Origin: Rhynochetos jubatus
Lineage: Eukaryota > Chordata > Aves > Eurypygiformes > Rhynochetidae
Assembly (NCBI GenBank): GCA_027574665.1
Contig: CM050649.1
Location: 66,926,150 to 66,990,149, forward strand
DNA: 64,000 bases
Direction: 5' to 3'
Shown: one piece after another, positions 36,541 to 49,574 of the stretch
Numbering within the stretch: the first letter of the stretch is position 1
Layout: each line of letters begins with the position of its first letter
Made by a program: the position numbers and the translations under genes
The notes under the pieces: generated by a model
What the model saw: only the letters and a program-made list of their open reading frames with translations
Databases searched by the model: none
Told to the model about the DNA's origin: nothing

Positions 36541-39500
36541 AGGGAAGAGGAGGAAGCAGTCCTGCCTCTGCCAGCAAAATGAAGGCTGAAGAAAATTATG
36601 GTTGCTCTGCATGATTACAGTTGGGCTGGAGGACGTGGAAGGGGAAAATCTGCAAAGCACACACCAACCACTGAGTCTACAAGCTTTTTGCAGTCTTTGC
36701 TTTGACCAGTCACCGTCTGCAGCAGGTGAAGGATCCAAGTCCCACAATAACGTAAGCAGCCTGAAGGGACCGCAAACAGAATGCCATGAGGCAAAAGAAA
36801 GAATAACTGCACCTTCCATATACACCTACCATGGGGTATACATAAGCAACAATTTACATTCATGTAAAAAAGCAATTTGTTTCATGAACAGCCAATAAAA
36901 AGGAGCACACGCTTGGCTGAAATGAGCAGTCATGTGAAATGTGAACCAGTGTTTGTTAATGGAGTTTTGGCACACGCCATCCATTTCAGTTATTAGCGTT
37001 GGCTGAATGATGCCAATGCTATAGAATAATCCCATAATCGGAGGGCTTTTAGCAGAGGATAGGAGACACAGCAAGCTTTGCAAAATGACACTGTAGTTGC
37101 TTTCTTATTCCAGGGGCTACTTATTAAGATAAATATCACCTCCCCTCCCCACAAAGAAAAATAGGAGAAAAAGAAAAAATGATGTCATTCTTTAAAAAGA
37201 AAAAAAAATGTAATACTTCAGCTTCCTAATATTGACTGTCCTCTGTAGCTCTTTTCAGGACCCTGTGAAATATAATTGAGCAGTAATGGATTTTTCCTTT
37301 CCCTTCCTTATACAGTTACTTCACAGTGAAAATAGCACATATATAGAAATATATATTCAGTAAAGCAGATAGCTGATAAACAGGCTAATCACAACATACT
37401 CATATTTGGTTTTGTACACATTGTACTGAGCATTGTGAAACTGGGACACACAGTACTTAAAGCATTACACTGCACCAGGAGACCATATTCCATTACCGTT
37501 TCACATGGGGAAGGAAGGGAAACAAAACACCACTGTTCATTTCACTTGTTTTTCTTTTTCTGTAATTACTTCTTAACATTCATCACTTAATATAATTTCA
37601 AAATTTACACAGGTCTCAAAACCTCGCTCTCAAGTTTCACAAACAGCAGGGTGGCAGCGGCACAGCCAGGGGATCAGCTTTTCATCCAGGCAGTGTGACC
37701 GTCCCCCCGGCTTTTGATTGGGCTCTCTTGTCATTAATCTAACCCTCTAGTCTCCGGATGTTTGATCGCCTTTCTTTAAAGCGACGTATGGTCGCTTACA
37801 GTGATCTGAGTGTCCTCCCAGACAATGTTCAAGACATGAATTTCTCCTTGGGAAAAGCGGCTGAGGCACAGCGTCCCCGTGATTCCTGGGCTAAATTGCC
37901 CCACCAGCGTGCCGTCAGCATCGAGGTGCTGCACCACACCCAGCAACCCTCATGTGTCAGAGGAGCATTGCCACGTCCCGCTGCTTGGCAAAAGGGTCAA
38001 GGAAAAACTGCCATAGACAGGGCGAGGAGGCAGGAGGGGTGTGAGGTCAGGATTGCCAGGCTCCTGCCTGGGAGCCTGCGGAGGTAAAAAGCAGTGCGGA
38101 GTCACTCATGGATCCAGAGGCCAAATACCACTCTGGTCACACTGACCTCCCCTTCTCCAAAGACAATGCGTGTGCGGAGAGAAACCAGCAGCGCAACGTG
38201 GAATTGCTGCTCTTGTGTCTGGAGTGCGCGCTGATGCTCAGGGGGTCAGGCCAGGCTTCTAAGAGGTTGCTGTGGGAGAAAAAGAGGGGAAAAAAAGAGG
38301 GAAATTTGGGCAGCAGGAAACAAGCAGGGTCTGTCCGAGACAGAGAATAAGGGAAGGCTTGTTCATAGGTGCTGAAGCCAAAAAAAAAGTGGTGCTGCTA
38401 GCAGTTACAAGGTCCGTGCTGCTCTTCGTTGCTCTCCTATTTAGCTTGAAAATTGCAGTGCAGCCCTTGCTAACAAGAAAGAGAGCAGGCACAGGCAACG
38501 CAGGGTCGGAGAGGAGCTCTGAGCACCTTGCCAAGTGTTCCGAGCACGAGACGAAAGTGCCAAAAGCCCGGACTCGCTGCCGGGTTGGCTGATAGGATCA
38601 GCACTGGGTCAGAGTGACAGCCAGGCCCTGGCTGTGTATGGTAGGGATTAGTCATGCTCTGAGGGAACAAGATGACACGGCAGATTTACTACTCAATCCA
38701 GTAGTTCCCAGGGCTCTCAAAACCATCCCAGCCTAGTTTTCTCAAGATTAGTTTCTTCTGCTGGATCAATAGTATCCAAAAATGCAGATTTTTCCTTAGC
38801 AGGAATTGGAATTAAGGGCATCTCTCCACTCTGCCTGGCCACCAATTTTCATCCAAGTTACAAGAACCAAGACGTGTGTCACTGGAAAATCTTGCTGAAA
38901 TCACCAAGGAGCTTAAAATTCTGTGGTGGGAAGGATTGTTTCTCCAGCCGCCAGACCTTATGGAGCCCCTCTGTTGCTGTCATTGCTGGCAGTGACACTC
39001 GGAGCCCTCTAGAAAGATGGGAGGGATTATTTCATGTTTTACACGCTCTGGGTATATTTTAACCACAATAATAAATAGCGATTGCGACACAGCACAGTGT
39101 CTGTCAGCAGCTGGTTGCGGTTCAGTCCCGGCAGTCTGCAGCACAGGGCAAGGATAATGTATTTGCCTCCCAGTAGCTGTACGGAGAGGAAGGTGGTTTC
39201 AGTCATCTGGCACTGGGTGCTTACTGGTGTGGCTGAAAGAAGAGGCACAGCCTTGCACCTCCGCACAGTTTCCTATCTAAACATCTAGCAAGATAAATGA
39301 AGCATTAACAGGAGCCTCGGTGTCTCTTTCCAGAAGCAACCGGGGACTGAGTTTCTCCATTGGCTGCTGAGCAGGACATGTGGATGCAGCCAGGTTTGCA
39401 GGGCTGTTCCCAAGCTGCTTCTGGGAACACGTGAGGCACTCCGAGGAGAAAAGTGCCAAATTTTCCCGAAGTACAAATATTATACTAAAACTTGCAGAGG

Positions 39501-40188
39501 GACACAGAGCATATATCGGCAATAACTGTCTGCACAAACATGCCTAGGAAAAATACTTGCATCTATACAGCCTTTGAAGGCATAAAGCTATCGGCAGGAA
39601 CAGTTGGTGGGATGCAGTGCAGTGTATGGGATTGCCGTAGGGCTCTTTTGCTCAGTGCCTGGGAGCAGTTGAAGGGCAGGGTCAGGGGGAGGCCCTTGTG
39701 TTGCCTGGATGCAGCACAGGTGGCAGGCTTTTTGCCTGTGCAAGAGTTGAGAGCTAAGCCAAGGTGAGAGGAGACAGGGTGACAAGTGAGCCCAGCGTTA
39801 CTGTTAGATGATACACAACGAAGAAAGCTGGATAACCAGTGGTAACCAAAATAAAGGTTTACTGTGGCTGTAATGACAGCTACGCACAGCTCAGCTACAC
39901 ACAGCTCAACTACACACAGCTCCACGACTTTCCATGTTGTTCAGGAGGGGCTGGAACAAGCACAGCAGTGCAGCAAGCCAGGCTGGGATGGCAGTGAGGT
40001 GGCTCAGCAAAACCACTCAAGTTCTGGCTTCTTTTCAGACTCCCCCTGCTCCCTGCTTTGCCCTCCAACTCCAACGCCTGCCAGTACAGAAAAGAGAAAG
40101 ACAGACAGAAAAGGTGTAGGGAAAGAAGGGCAGGGAAACTTGGTAAAGGACTGCTAGGTTTAGAATATTTCAGAAAAGCACTTTGAGG
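36541..40188. other. Intergenic; minisatellite, no gene seen
   Basis: No recognised coding exon. The sequence is AT-rich to about 37,600, then GC-richer with scattered CpGs from 37,650 to 38,640. A three-copy 15-bp tandem repeat sits at 39,878-39,922. Confidence 0.5.
39878..39922. repeat. 15-bp tandem repeat, 3 copies
   Basis: AGCTACGCACAGCTC, AGCTACACACAGCTC and AACTACACACAGCTC follow head to tail, differing at one or two positions. Because the unit is 15 bp, frames through it give a five-residue peptide repeat, which explains short repetitive open frames on both strands. Confidence 0.85.
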
Positions 40189-41385
40189 AATCACAGAATC
40201 ATTGAGGTTGGAAAAGACCTGTATTTCACCAAGTCCAACCCTTAACCTAACACTGCCAAGCCCACCACTAAACCATGTCCCTAAGCACCATGACCACATG
40301 TCTTTTAAATATCCCCAGGAATGGTGACTCCACCACTCCCTGGGCAGCCCATTCCAGTGCCTGACAGCCCTTTTGGTGAAGAAGTGTTTACTAATATCCA
40401 ATCTAAACCTCCTCTGGTGATACTTGAGGATGTTTCTTCTTGTCCTATCACTTGTCACTTGGGAGAAGAGACCAACCCCCACCTCTCTGCAACCTCCTTT
40501 CAGGCAGCTCTAAAGAGCAGTAAGGTCTTCCCTGAGCCTCCTCTTCTCCAGGCTAAACAACACCTGTTCCCTCAGTCGCTCCTCAAGGGACTTGTGCTCC
40601 AGACCCTTCCCCAGCTCCATTCCCTTCTCTGGACACGCTCCAGCCCCTCAGCATCTTTCTTGCAGTGAGGGGCCCAAAACTGGACACAGGATTGGAGGTG
40701 CAGCCTCACCAGTGCCCAGCACAGGGGGACAGTCACTGCCCCAGATCTGCTGGCCACACTGTTCCTGATGCAGGCCAGGATGCCATTGGCCTTCTCGGCC
40801 ACCTGGGCACACGGCTGGCTCCTATTCAACCGGCCGTCGACTAACACCCCCAGGTCCTTTTCTGCCAGGCAGCTTTCCAGCCACTTGTCCCCAAGCCTGT
40901 AGCGTTGTGTGGGGTTGTTGTGACCTGAGTGCAGGACCCAGCACTTGGCCTTGATGAACCTCCTACAGTTGGCCTCGGCCCATGGATCCAGCCTGTCCAG
41001 ATCCCTCTGCAGAGCCTTCCTGCCCTCAGGCAGATCAACACTCCCACCCAACCTGGTATTATCTGCAAACTTACTGAGGATGCACTCAATCCTCTCGTCC
41101 AGGACACTGATGAAGACATTACACAGAACCGGCCCCAGTGCTGAGCCCTGGGGAGCACCACTTGTGTCCTGTCACCAGCTGGATTTAATCCATTCACCAC
41201 CACTCTTTGGGCCCAGCCATCCAGCTAGAATTTTACCCAGAGTGCACCCATCCAAGCCATGGGCAGCCAGTTTCTCCAGGAGAATGCTGAGGGAGACCGT
41301 GTCAAAGGATTTACTAAAGTCCAGGTAAGCATCATCCGCAGTCTTTCCCTCATCCAGTAAGTGGGTCATCTTGTAAGATCAGATT
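40189..41385 (-). mobile_element. CR1 LINE 3′ half with RT remnant
   Basis: Starts (plus view) with AATCACAGAATCATTGAGG and GGTTGGAAAAGACCT, the antisense CR1 3′ terminus, and runs about 1.2 kb into RT. Minus-strand peptides appear in order: YLDFSKSFDTV and ILLEKLAAHGLD (about 41,330-41,260), [31 protein letters not shown] (about 41,075), then RWAEAN-type and [13 protein letters not shown] segments (about 40,980-40,870) and LERVQRRE (about 40,600). Frameshifts and a stop near 41,170 break the frame. The catalytic FADD box reads FADN, so a key aspartate is lost and the copy is dead. The 5′ end is truncated inside RT at about 41,385. Confidence 0.93.
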
Positions 41386-44300
41386 AATCATGCTAAAGAA
41401 GAATACTTGGACTAGACTGTGTTCTGCTGAGCTTTTTCTCTCATCCCAAAAGGCGTGGATGTACCCAAGGAAGAACCAGGGAAGCTGCCCCAGATGCAGG
41501 ACACATGCCCTCTCTGGCATGGTGTGGTCACCCAGCTCTCTCCTGCCAACCCTCCCACCCAGCTGGGACCACATCCAGTCCGCAGCACTGGATTGGCACT
41601 ACTTTAGTAATCAAACCACATTGGGAAGTCTCCAGCAATAATTTTCTTTTCCTTGTCTCCTGACTAGCTCTGTAAATGGCATGCCTGAAGGTAGGCTGGG
41701 AGAGAGGGGAAGAAAGGTGTCAGCCTGCAACTGGTGACATAAACGTGGGATCCAGAGGAAGGGAAGAAGAAGAAACCAGCAGGCAAGATGGGCCTAGCTC
41801 TGGGCCAAAACAAAGCCAGGCTGCACAGAGTGAGACCTAGGAGCATCTCTGACTCCTCCAAATACCAGGTAACAGTCAAGGATTCCTACAGTGCCTCACT
41901 GATAACACAAGCACCCTCTGCAGCCAGCAGACACTCCTAAAGCTCAGAGGTGCCCTCTCTGAGCTGCCACCTTCCAGTGGCGAATTGAAGGGGGTTGAGA
42001 TGCATGGGTTTAGTCTGATTATCATCTGTATTTTGTGGCCACTTCCCTCACAGATAGCAGAAACATCTTCTGCTTCGTTCAGGTGCTGCAGGCAGGTTTC
42101 TCTCTACCATGTGTTCTGCATTGCTAGCTCTTTGGCTTTCTAAAGCTGTGGCCAGAGGAAATGGTAAAATTGCCTGTTGAATAGAAAAAAAGGCTAAAAA
42201 TATGCTTCTGTCACATCATGTAAACTCTGCTGCCAGCAGAAACACCTCTGACTTATCCTGGCAAAGACCTGGATGTGAGGGAAACAATGGCATCGATCCA
42301 GCCGCCTTTGGGGTTGCCTGGCTGCTTGGCTCACCTGGGCCTCCATCAACCCACCACACGGAGTTGTGCACAGAGATGCCTCTTTTCTCTTGATAATGTG
42401 GAGTCATTCCGGGTTATATGGGTAAAGTCTGATTATAAGGAGTTACAGGAGAAGTCTAAGAGAGAGAGAGTGATTGAACCTGGACTCTCTGGTCTGATAA
42501 AGCTCTATGCCAGCACTAGCAGCACAACAAAAGTGAGGAAAAAATAGATTGTGGACTTGGAGGAAGAATCCCTTACCTTGTTCAACTCCTGGTGCCTCCT
42601 CTTGCTGCCTCTTAATTCCTGTATTGGAAGAGAGAAGTGATGAGCTGTTAAGACAACCTGCCCATGACTTCTTCCAAAAATCTATCTTCACTAGCCCATC
42701 CTCCCCCACCTGAGCCCCAGACAGACCAAGCCTCTACGGTTTACCTTTAATATTCCAAAACAAGGGCTGAGGAGCACAAAGGGAAGCTAGTAAGATTCTA
42801 GTCCAAAACGAAGGGTAGTCCTTCACACATCCTCCAGCCAGCTTGCAGACATCTTTGCCAAACAAGGCTGTGGATGCTGAAAGCTCCCATGGATTCAAAA
42901 AAGTGCCATAAAAAATATGGAAGTAAGATCTACTGAGGGCTCCGAAACAGAGAAACATCACATCTGGCTCAGGAAGTTTCTTTAGTGCTGGAGGCTGAGA
43001 TATGAACCATTAATGTCGCCCTGTTCTCCTCTGAGTTTTTTGGCTACTGCTGGAGACAGCACTGGGCCAGACAGGCTTCTATCCCAGTCTGGACTGGTGG
43101 CTTTACACTCCTTTTTGGTGCTGTGTAACTCCGGGCTCTTTGGCGATGAACAGCGCTGTACGCATGAACCTGGGCTCATATCCTGTCCTCATTCAGTGGG
43201 AAACGTGACAGACAAACCCCTTAAGACACTTCCCTGTGATTTCATCCAAAATGCAGCAGCGCTTCTCCAACTCTCCACTCCTTCCCACACACTTCATGGA
43301 CCAAGACCTTACACTTCATTTAGGGAGATGAAGCCCGAGCCCTGTAAAGCCTTGCGTATGTGCTTGTCTAGGAGATGCCTGCTAGGATTCCCTGTGCCAG
43401 TCACCAGCACCATATCCAAAGCCAGCCAGAGCTGGTTCAGAGCTCCCTCACTCCTGGCCATGCTCACCCCCTCCTGCACCTGTAGTCCCTCACTGTAAAA
43501 CTTCCCATTACAAAACAACCCCCCACCAAGGCTACGTCTGTGCAAGGGAATTAAGAAGAGCTGAGGAAAGCCTTTGGCTCCTGACAGATAATGTTACTAC
43601 CCGCCCCTCAAATCTGCAGCTGCAGCTCGAGAGTCAGCACCATGCAGTGACCGTTCCCAATAAGCAGTCTGTGTGAAGCTGCACATTTTGAGTGGGAAAG
43701 AGGATTTAGCACTGTGGACACACACAGCTGCTCTGTGCCAGGGAACAATCTCACACGGAGTTCACAAACACAGGCGCAGCCAAAAGTGTCCGCACTTTCC
43801 CTGCATTCCCTCTTCCACCCCAGATGAATGGAGGCGAAGCCATGAAGTGTTGTTAGCTAATCCTTCCCGAGTCCCTTCCCCTCTCGGTGTGTTTTTATTT
43901 GCAGTGGGTGTTCCGCGGTTTCTGCCAGAGCGGGTGCATGTCAGACGTGAGCCGCGCGATCCTGTTCCAGGACCGGCTCCAATCCCATACGTGCTTGCAA
44001 GCAAACCCACTCCGACGCGGGGACAGATGATTCAAGTGAGCCCTCAGAAATATTTAACTCCTCTGTGCCAAGAAGTTTTCCAGCACTAAGTGCTGAGCGA
44101 AAGGCAAACTGCACCCAGCAGCTGGCTCTCTAAAGGGGGCTGGGTATCTCCGCTATAAAAAACGTGGTACGCCCAGGCCGACGTACAGCTGGAAGGACAT
44201 CAACTCTTACCAACGTCTTGGAACGCATCCACCAAGAGGAATTACCTGTTGTTGCCCATGAAGATAAAATCAAGAGGTTTCTGCACTGTAGCATTAGCAC

Positions 44301-47300
44301 GTACTGACAACATTTGAGAAGGTCCAGCCAAAGCTGACACTTACACAGGGTTGATTGCTGCAAAGTAAACAAGAAAATTGCTTGCTTGGAAGCACCATCT
44401 GGTAAGGAGGCACCTCTGCGAAACAAGGAGCCTGCAACTCAGACACGCAGCTTCAGAATGCGGTCCCCTAACTAGCTGCACAGCAAACAAAACACTCCAA
44501 TGGGCAAAGAGTGGGAGGCATGTTTTTTTACAATTCCTTCATTTAGGAAAAGTGTGATCCATTTGTGCTTCTCTAGCAAAAGAAAACATACCAGAAATAA
44601 TAGAAATTCTGAGACTGGGCAAAACAGAACAAAAACCAAAAAAGGAGGAGATATAAAAAGATCTCTGTGCACAATTAATGTGAGGAATTTGTTGATATAC
44701 CGTGGCACTGAGGTCACAGTTTTGCAGGATTAAAGAAGGAATGGATAGCTTTTATAAATGCTATGGCTATACCGCATTGCTTGCTAAAGGTCAGAGCCTC
44801 CCTCAAATTCTACGTACCACAAGTTTGGAAGAGAGAAAGAAAAACCTTTCCAGGACATACAGAAGCCTGAAACTGAGGGATTTGGGAGAACTATCCTGTC
44901 AGATTCTTTTCATTTTTCCTATTCAAGCATTTCTTGTACTTTCCAAGTGTCTGATACTAGTCAGTGTTACGAAAAGACATTAGGCCACTTGGAACATCAT
45001 CCAGTTCTAATGGAAGATTTACTCTGGCACTGGGACTGAATGTGCTTAATCCTGAGCTTCGTAGTTACACCTGGGGTGGGGGCAGAGGGAGCAGAGAGCT
45101 GGTTTCTAACTACAGTGAGTAAGAGAGAATAAAAACTTACTCTGAAGTAACTTTGTACCTTCCACACAGTTTTTCCACACATACCCTTAAGCTTTGGGGA
45201 TGGTGTATCTTAGGCAAACCAGGCCGGATACTTTGGCGTTAGCCACTTCTCGGGAATTTCTCTTGTCCCACCACAGAGCACAGTGCCTGGGGTTTGAGCA
45301 GCTGTCTGAAGGTGTCAGGGACGGAGTCGCCCTTTAGTGAAGCCCTGATGCAGCTTGGGCTCTGGTGGCACGTACCTGAGTTGCAGAAACCACCTTTAAC
45401 TTGGCAGCCTTATTATACATCTTAATGTAGGACCTGTCCTCTGTAACACAGACTGTCACTAGTGGCTTAACTGGAACTGCTAAAAGGCATGTTGGCAGCA
45501 GGTTCAGCTCTCCGTGGAGCCTCATGGGGATAGGTCTTACCTGGACACCACTAACCGGTAACAGAGAGGGAATGACGAAACCACACTGGTGCTGGGCAAG
45601 GGCACGAGCTAGGTGGACTTCCTTTCAGGCAATGAATGATCTTGTCTCCTCTGTCCAAGCCAAATAATTTCAGATATTAGAAAAATGAAGCTGGCATGGA
45701 GCACTAGGCATTTTCCAATACCATGACTATTCAGCCACAGCAAGTCCATCTGCTAGAAACCACCTTGTTAGCCAACAAGGGCCGCCAGCCAGCACTATGA
45801 GGTGCCTCAGCCACCAGAAGAAAACATGAGATATTTGCTCCAGGGCAGGGCTGAGCCCAGGCTCAAAGTCAGGTATCTTTCCTCCTATGATGAAGAACAC
45901 CACATTACATATTCCTTCCTCCTTCTCCTTTAAAAGTGTCTTCCTTTCCCTGCCACATCTACCCTGAAGGTCATGAGGGGTTCTGCTGCCTGAACCTACT
46001 CTCCAACTGCAGTTTTGGTCAAAAAACTGGCAATTGGAGCCATGAACTGGAGAAACTTTCCTGGGCATTTGGGTTTTTTTCTTTAGCTTTTCTCTCTTTT
46101 CTCACTGGACAAAAAAAAAAATCCCCAAAACAAACACCCACAGCCCAGCAGATCACCAAGAGAAGAACAAAGGCTAACAATGAGAAGGGTCTGGGAATGA
46201 CAGAAAGACCCCAGCCATGAGGAGCAGTGGGTCTCCCCAGGCTCCATGAGCTGAAAGGGGTGAGGGTGGGAGGATTTCACGCCACGGTGAGCATGCATGG
46301 GCTGATGGGCTGAAGGGGCTGCTTGGAGCTGCTTCCCTTTGGCTGTTGTTACGCTTAAAGAGGAGCGTGCGCTTGGGCACTTGCAGTACTCCGTCCTCGA
46401 CCCTGCAGAGACACCAGGCATGCAACTTGGGAAGTTTCAGCTCTGCCTCTGGAATATAGTGAGTAGAGGAAAGGCTGAGAAAACAGAGCTGTTTCTCTAA
46501 CTTGGTCTAAGGTGAGGTTAACTGGCCTGGCCCCCAGGACCAGCTTCTGGTCTGGCTTCTGTGTTCAAAATCCAGGTCCTGCCAGGGGCAGGGCTCCAAT
46601 GTGGCTGTTGCACAAAGAGAGCAGCAGAAGTGACATTTAAAAGTGAAGATGTTTCTTCCATGGATGCACCAAGTCCAAAATTTGGCAGACGAGGCTGAAT
46701 CCCACGTATGTCAGAACAGAGCTATAAAAGCTGTCAGCAAGTGATGTTAATCTCGATTTAGAAACAACTTGTTCCTACCATGTAACGTAAATGCAATTAA
46801 AAACATGCCTGTCTCTTAGCTGCAAGTGTAGCAGACAAGTTTGTTAAAGGAACTAAGGAAAGTGCTGGCATGGATTCACCTTTTTTTTTTTTTCCTCACA
46901 TAGATAGACAGTCTTGGATATTTTAGTTCAGATTACTCATTTTTCTTATTCTATGGCTCAATGGCCAACAGCTTCCAGCAAGCGCTTGGCCTTCCAAACG
47001 TAAGTGCTACTGGGCACAGAATCAAGCAGCGCTATTTTGAGTTCCCAGTTTGATGAAGTAATGAAGACAGGACAACAGACCACTAAGGTGTCCAGGCTCT
47101 AGGAATGGCATCACTCTAAGGCTCAGGGAAAGGGGCGCAGTCTGACATGCTGCACTCCCAGGGCTCGACATCAGCTAGCGAAGGATATGCAGGATGAGAA
47201 AAAAAATCCTATTAGGATTTGCTAACTTCATGGAGCTATTTTGCTTCTACTGCTCTCGAACACTTGAAGCTCACAAGGATCTGGATAATAAAAAGGAAAG

Positions 47301-47318
47301 GTGGATCAGTCATCTATG
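41386..47318. other. Intergenic; CpG cluster with TATA-like box
   Basis: No recognised exon. A small CpG cluster lies at 43,865-44,025, followed by a TATA-like string at 44,154-44,160. Open frames of up to 161 codons (43,013-43,498, plus strand) do not match a known family and have no supporting splice or initiation context. Confidence 0.5.
43865..44190 (+). promoter_or_regulatory. Candidate promoter: CpG cluster plus TATA-like box
   Basis: At least ten CpGs are packed into 43,865-44,025 (for example GTGAGCCGCGCGATCC and CTCCGACGCGGGG). About 130 bp further, CGCTATAAAAAACG gives TATAAAA at 44,154-44,160, with more CpGs at the expected start position about 25-30 bp on. No downstream coding exon is visible, so any transcript would be noncoding. 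The combination could be coincidental. Confidence 0.2.
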
Positions 47319-47446
47319 CAAGGCCTGGCTGGATGAGGCTTTGAGCAACCTGGTCTAGTGGAGGGTGTCCCTGCCCATGGCAGGGGGGTGGAAACAGATG
47401 GGCTTTAAGGTCTCTTCCAACCCAAACCAGTCTGTGATTCTATGAT
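47319..47446 (+). mobile_element. CR1 LINE 3′ end, sense orientation
   Basis: Reads CAAGGCCTGGCTGGATGAGG, GAGCAACCTGGTCTAGTGGA, TGCCCATGGCAGGGGGGTGG, TTTAAGGTCTCTTCCAACCC, and ends in the tandem GTGATTCTATGAT. This is the sense CR1 3′ terminus with its octamer-like tail. About 128 bp, severely 5′-truncated but well preserved. It lies about 1.1 kb downstream of the inferred LONRF2 poly(A) site. Confidence 0.93.
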
Positions 47447-48510
47447 CTTTCCCCACCTCCTTCCTTTGGTGAAAGAAGTGATATTTAAGGAACGTTCTTA
47501 TCTAGCACATCAAAACAGTGCAGGTGGCATTTACACGCATACTCCAACACACACTTCCAACTACTTTTAAAACAGCAGCCCTGTAGCTGATATTTGTTTG
47601 CTCAAACGTTCCACAAACACAGGCACAAACGCAGCCCAAATAAGGTCAAAGTCAATCCAAGTCCCAAAAAGAAAGAAAGAAAAAGGCTACTATTTACAAA
47701 AGCCTTCAGAGTGGTTTTGCTCAGCTGGCAGCAAGACGTAGCCGAAGGATGGGGTATGTTCCCTGCAGCCTGCCTCAGCTTTGCCCTCCCCCCCTCAACT
47801 GCATTTGCTGCTGCAGCAGCCTGGCCCGTGTCCCGCTGCACCAGTGCCAGCCGTGCCCGGCCCTCGGCGTGGAACATCGCTTTCCCCTTGCAGCACCCTG
47901 AAGGTGTTTCATTGCACCAGGCTTAGTCAATAGTGTTGTGTGTCCTTAATTGTAACCGTGTTTTTCAGAATTTACTCTGCAGGGCCAGGCAGGTGACATT
48001 CAGGGCTAAGAAAAATAACAGTAAACCCAAGAAGCTACCAAATGACAAGCCAACAGCACAACCCCTCTCCCGCCTTTGTCACATCCCATTCCAGGCAGGA
48101 GTTAAGGGTTCATCTCCCCCATGCCACCTCTGCTGAGGATTCCTTACCTCCCTCCCATTTCACTGACTTCCTACTCCCCTTCAAATCCACCCCCCGCATT
48201 CACACCCAGGGCCAAAGGCTGTCTCAACTCCCCAGCAACCCCCGATGCTGCATCCTCCCCAGCCTCCCCCCTTCTCTCGCCTTGGGGCTAAAACCTTTGC
48301 CATGCAACTTAGGAACCCCACCACCTAACCGCTGCTTCTGGGATGCCGCTTGCTGCTTAAAACCTCGGGAGGTCAGTTCTCATCCCCTGGGCTCTCGTCG
48401 GGGAAATCAAACTACCGTCCCCTTCCCGACAGCAGCCCATCGGCGGCTGGTTTCTGTTCAGCCTGTATTTACCCCAGCTCTGGCTCTCACAGAGCGATAA
48501 AGCTTTCCCG
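47447..48510. other. Intergenic, GC-richer, no gene seen
   Basis: Between the CR1 tail and the LONRF2 3′ end. Composition turns C-rich between 47,740 and 48,480. Long plus-strand frames here (47,594-47,926 and 48,042-48,500) are proline/serine-rich and low in complexity, as expected from C-rich sequence. No domain is recognised. Confidence 0.5.
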
Positions 48511-48540
48511 TACACTCACGCTCTTATAAATTCAATCTGT

Positions 48541-48546
48541 TTTATT
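48541..48546 (-). terminator. LONRF2: Distal poly(A) signal AATAAA, LONRF2
   Basis: TTTATT on the plus strand is AATAAA on the gene strand. Just downstream the gene strand runs through GCGTGAGTGTACG and CTCTGTGAGAG, GT-rich elements of the kind that promote cleavage. Composition also changes from AT-rich UTR-like to C-rich about 40 bp further. Cleavage is expected around 48,515-48,530. Confidence 0.55.
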
Positions 48547-49564
48547 CCAAATATCACATAAATTAAATACGTTTCCCATGAATACTGCAAATATACATGA
48601 AATGAACATTGCAATTTTTAAAAAAAGTTTTGGCTTTGCTTATGCAACAAGAAGTGCCAAATGTGGTTAGAACATGAACTTCTCCTGTATTTACTAGATA
48701 CAAAAAGGTGCAGATTAATAATTTATATTTATACATATGTACACACTCCGTAACTAGCTTTAAAACAGTAAAAAAATGGTTTCAAGTTTATCTACATTAA
48801 ACATACTCGTTTAAATCTGGTCAGAAGCCCCAGATAAGAGTTGATACAATCATTTCACAACTGCAAAATTAAGGCGCTACCAAAATACCAGTTCCACTAG
48901 TGTAAAATGTGATAGGAATAGAGAGTGTACAGCTTTCTATTTATCGATTTAAAAGTGGACTGGAGAACAAGGAAAAAGGAGCAGTAAGAAACATGGCAAG
49001 ATCTACAGGTTAGAAGTACAAAGAGATCTCGATGACTATCAAATGAACATATTAAAATACAGTAGATAAAAAGGCCTCAGTGGCAAACAATTAGTATGCT
49101 TCTGAAAGACAAAAAAAGTTAAAATATATATATAATTTTGTAGCTTGAAGCTTTACAGGTGAACAACAGGTGTAGAGGTAGAGGGATTTTTTTTTTTTTG
49201 GCCTCTTTACGATGTATAAAGAAGGGCCACATTCACCACAGTGAAAAGACTCATCATATATCCCAGCATCCTTGCTTGGACAGCAAGCAAGAGAAGTGTA
49301 ATGAGCTAGAAAGGCAACGAATCCTGTCTATCTCTTTCCAGGAGCTCAGCTCCAACGCTTCCACACGTAGCTTGGCGACAAGTCACACCTAAGCGTCGAT
49401 CGGCTGTGACGTGGACATTTCCTCTAGAGAGAAATGAGATAGCTAGCTTTTCCCCATGAGGTACTACTGGATGCTGTAGAGATTATATGGCAGAGATAAT
49501 TTGGTAACAACGAAATTGGTACTTCCCTTTAGAAAGCAAGTACCACAGGGCAGTGGTGATCTCA

Positions 49565-49574
49565 TTTATTTATT
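49565..49574 (-). terminator. LONRF2: Proximal poly(A) signal (overlapping AATAAATAAA)
   Basis: Two overlapping AATAAA hexamers on the gene strand, about 2.7 kb after the stop codon. Use would give a UTR about 1 kb shorter that lacks the Pumilio-type element. Confidence 0.35.

Noticed and set aside
40321-41328. Plus-strand frames of 115 and 127 codons
   Set aside because: Antisense shadows of the CR1 copy; the translated sequence is CR1 in reverse.
43013-43498. 161-codon plus-strand frame containing IQNAAALL
   Set aside because: The string recalls the C-terminal end of some LINE reverse transcriptases, but the flanking residues do not follow, so I treat it as chance.
47594-48500. Plus-strand frames of 110 and 152 codons downstream of LONRF2
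   Set aside because: They follow C-rich sequence, are proline/serine-rich, and lack domains or splice support.
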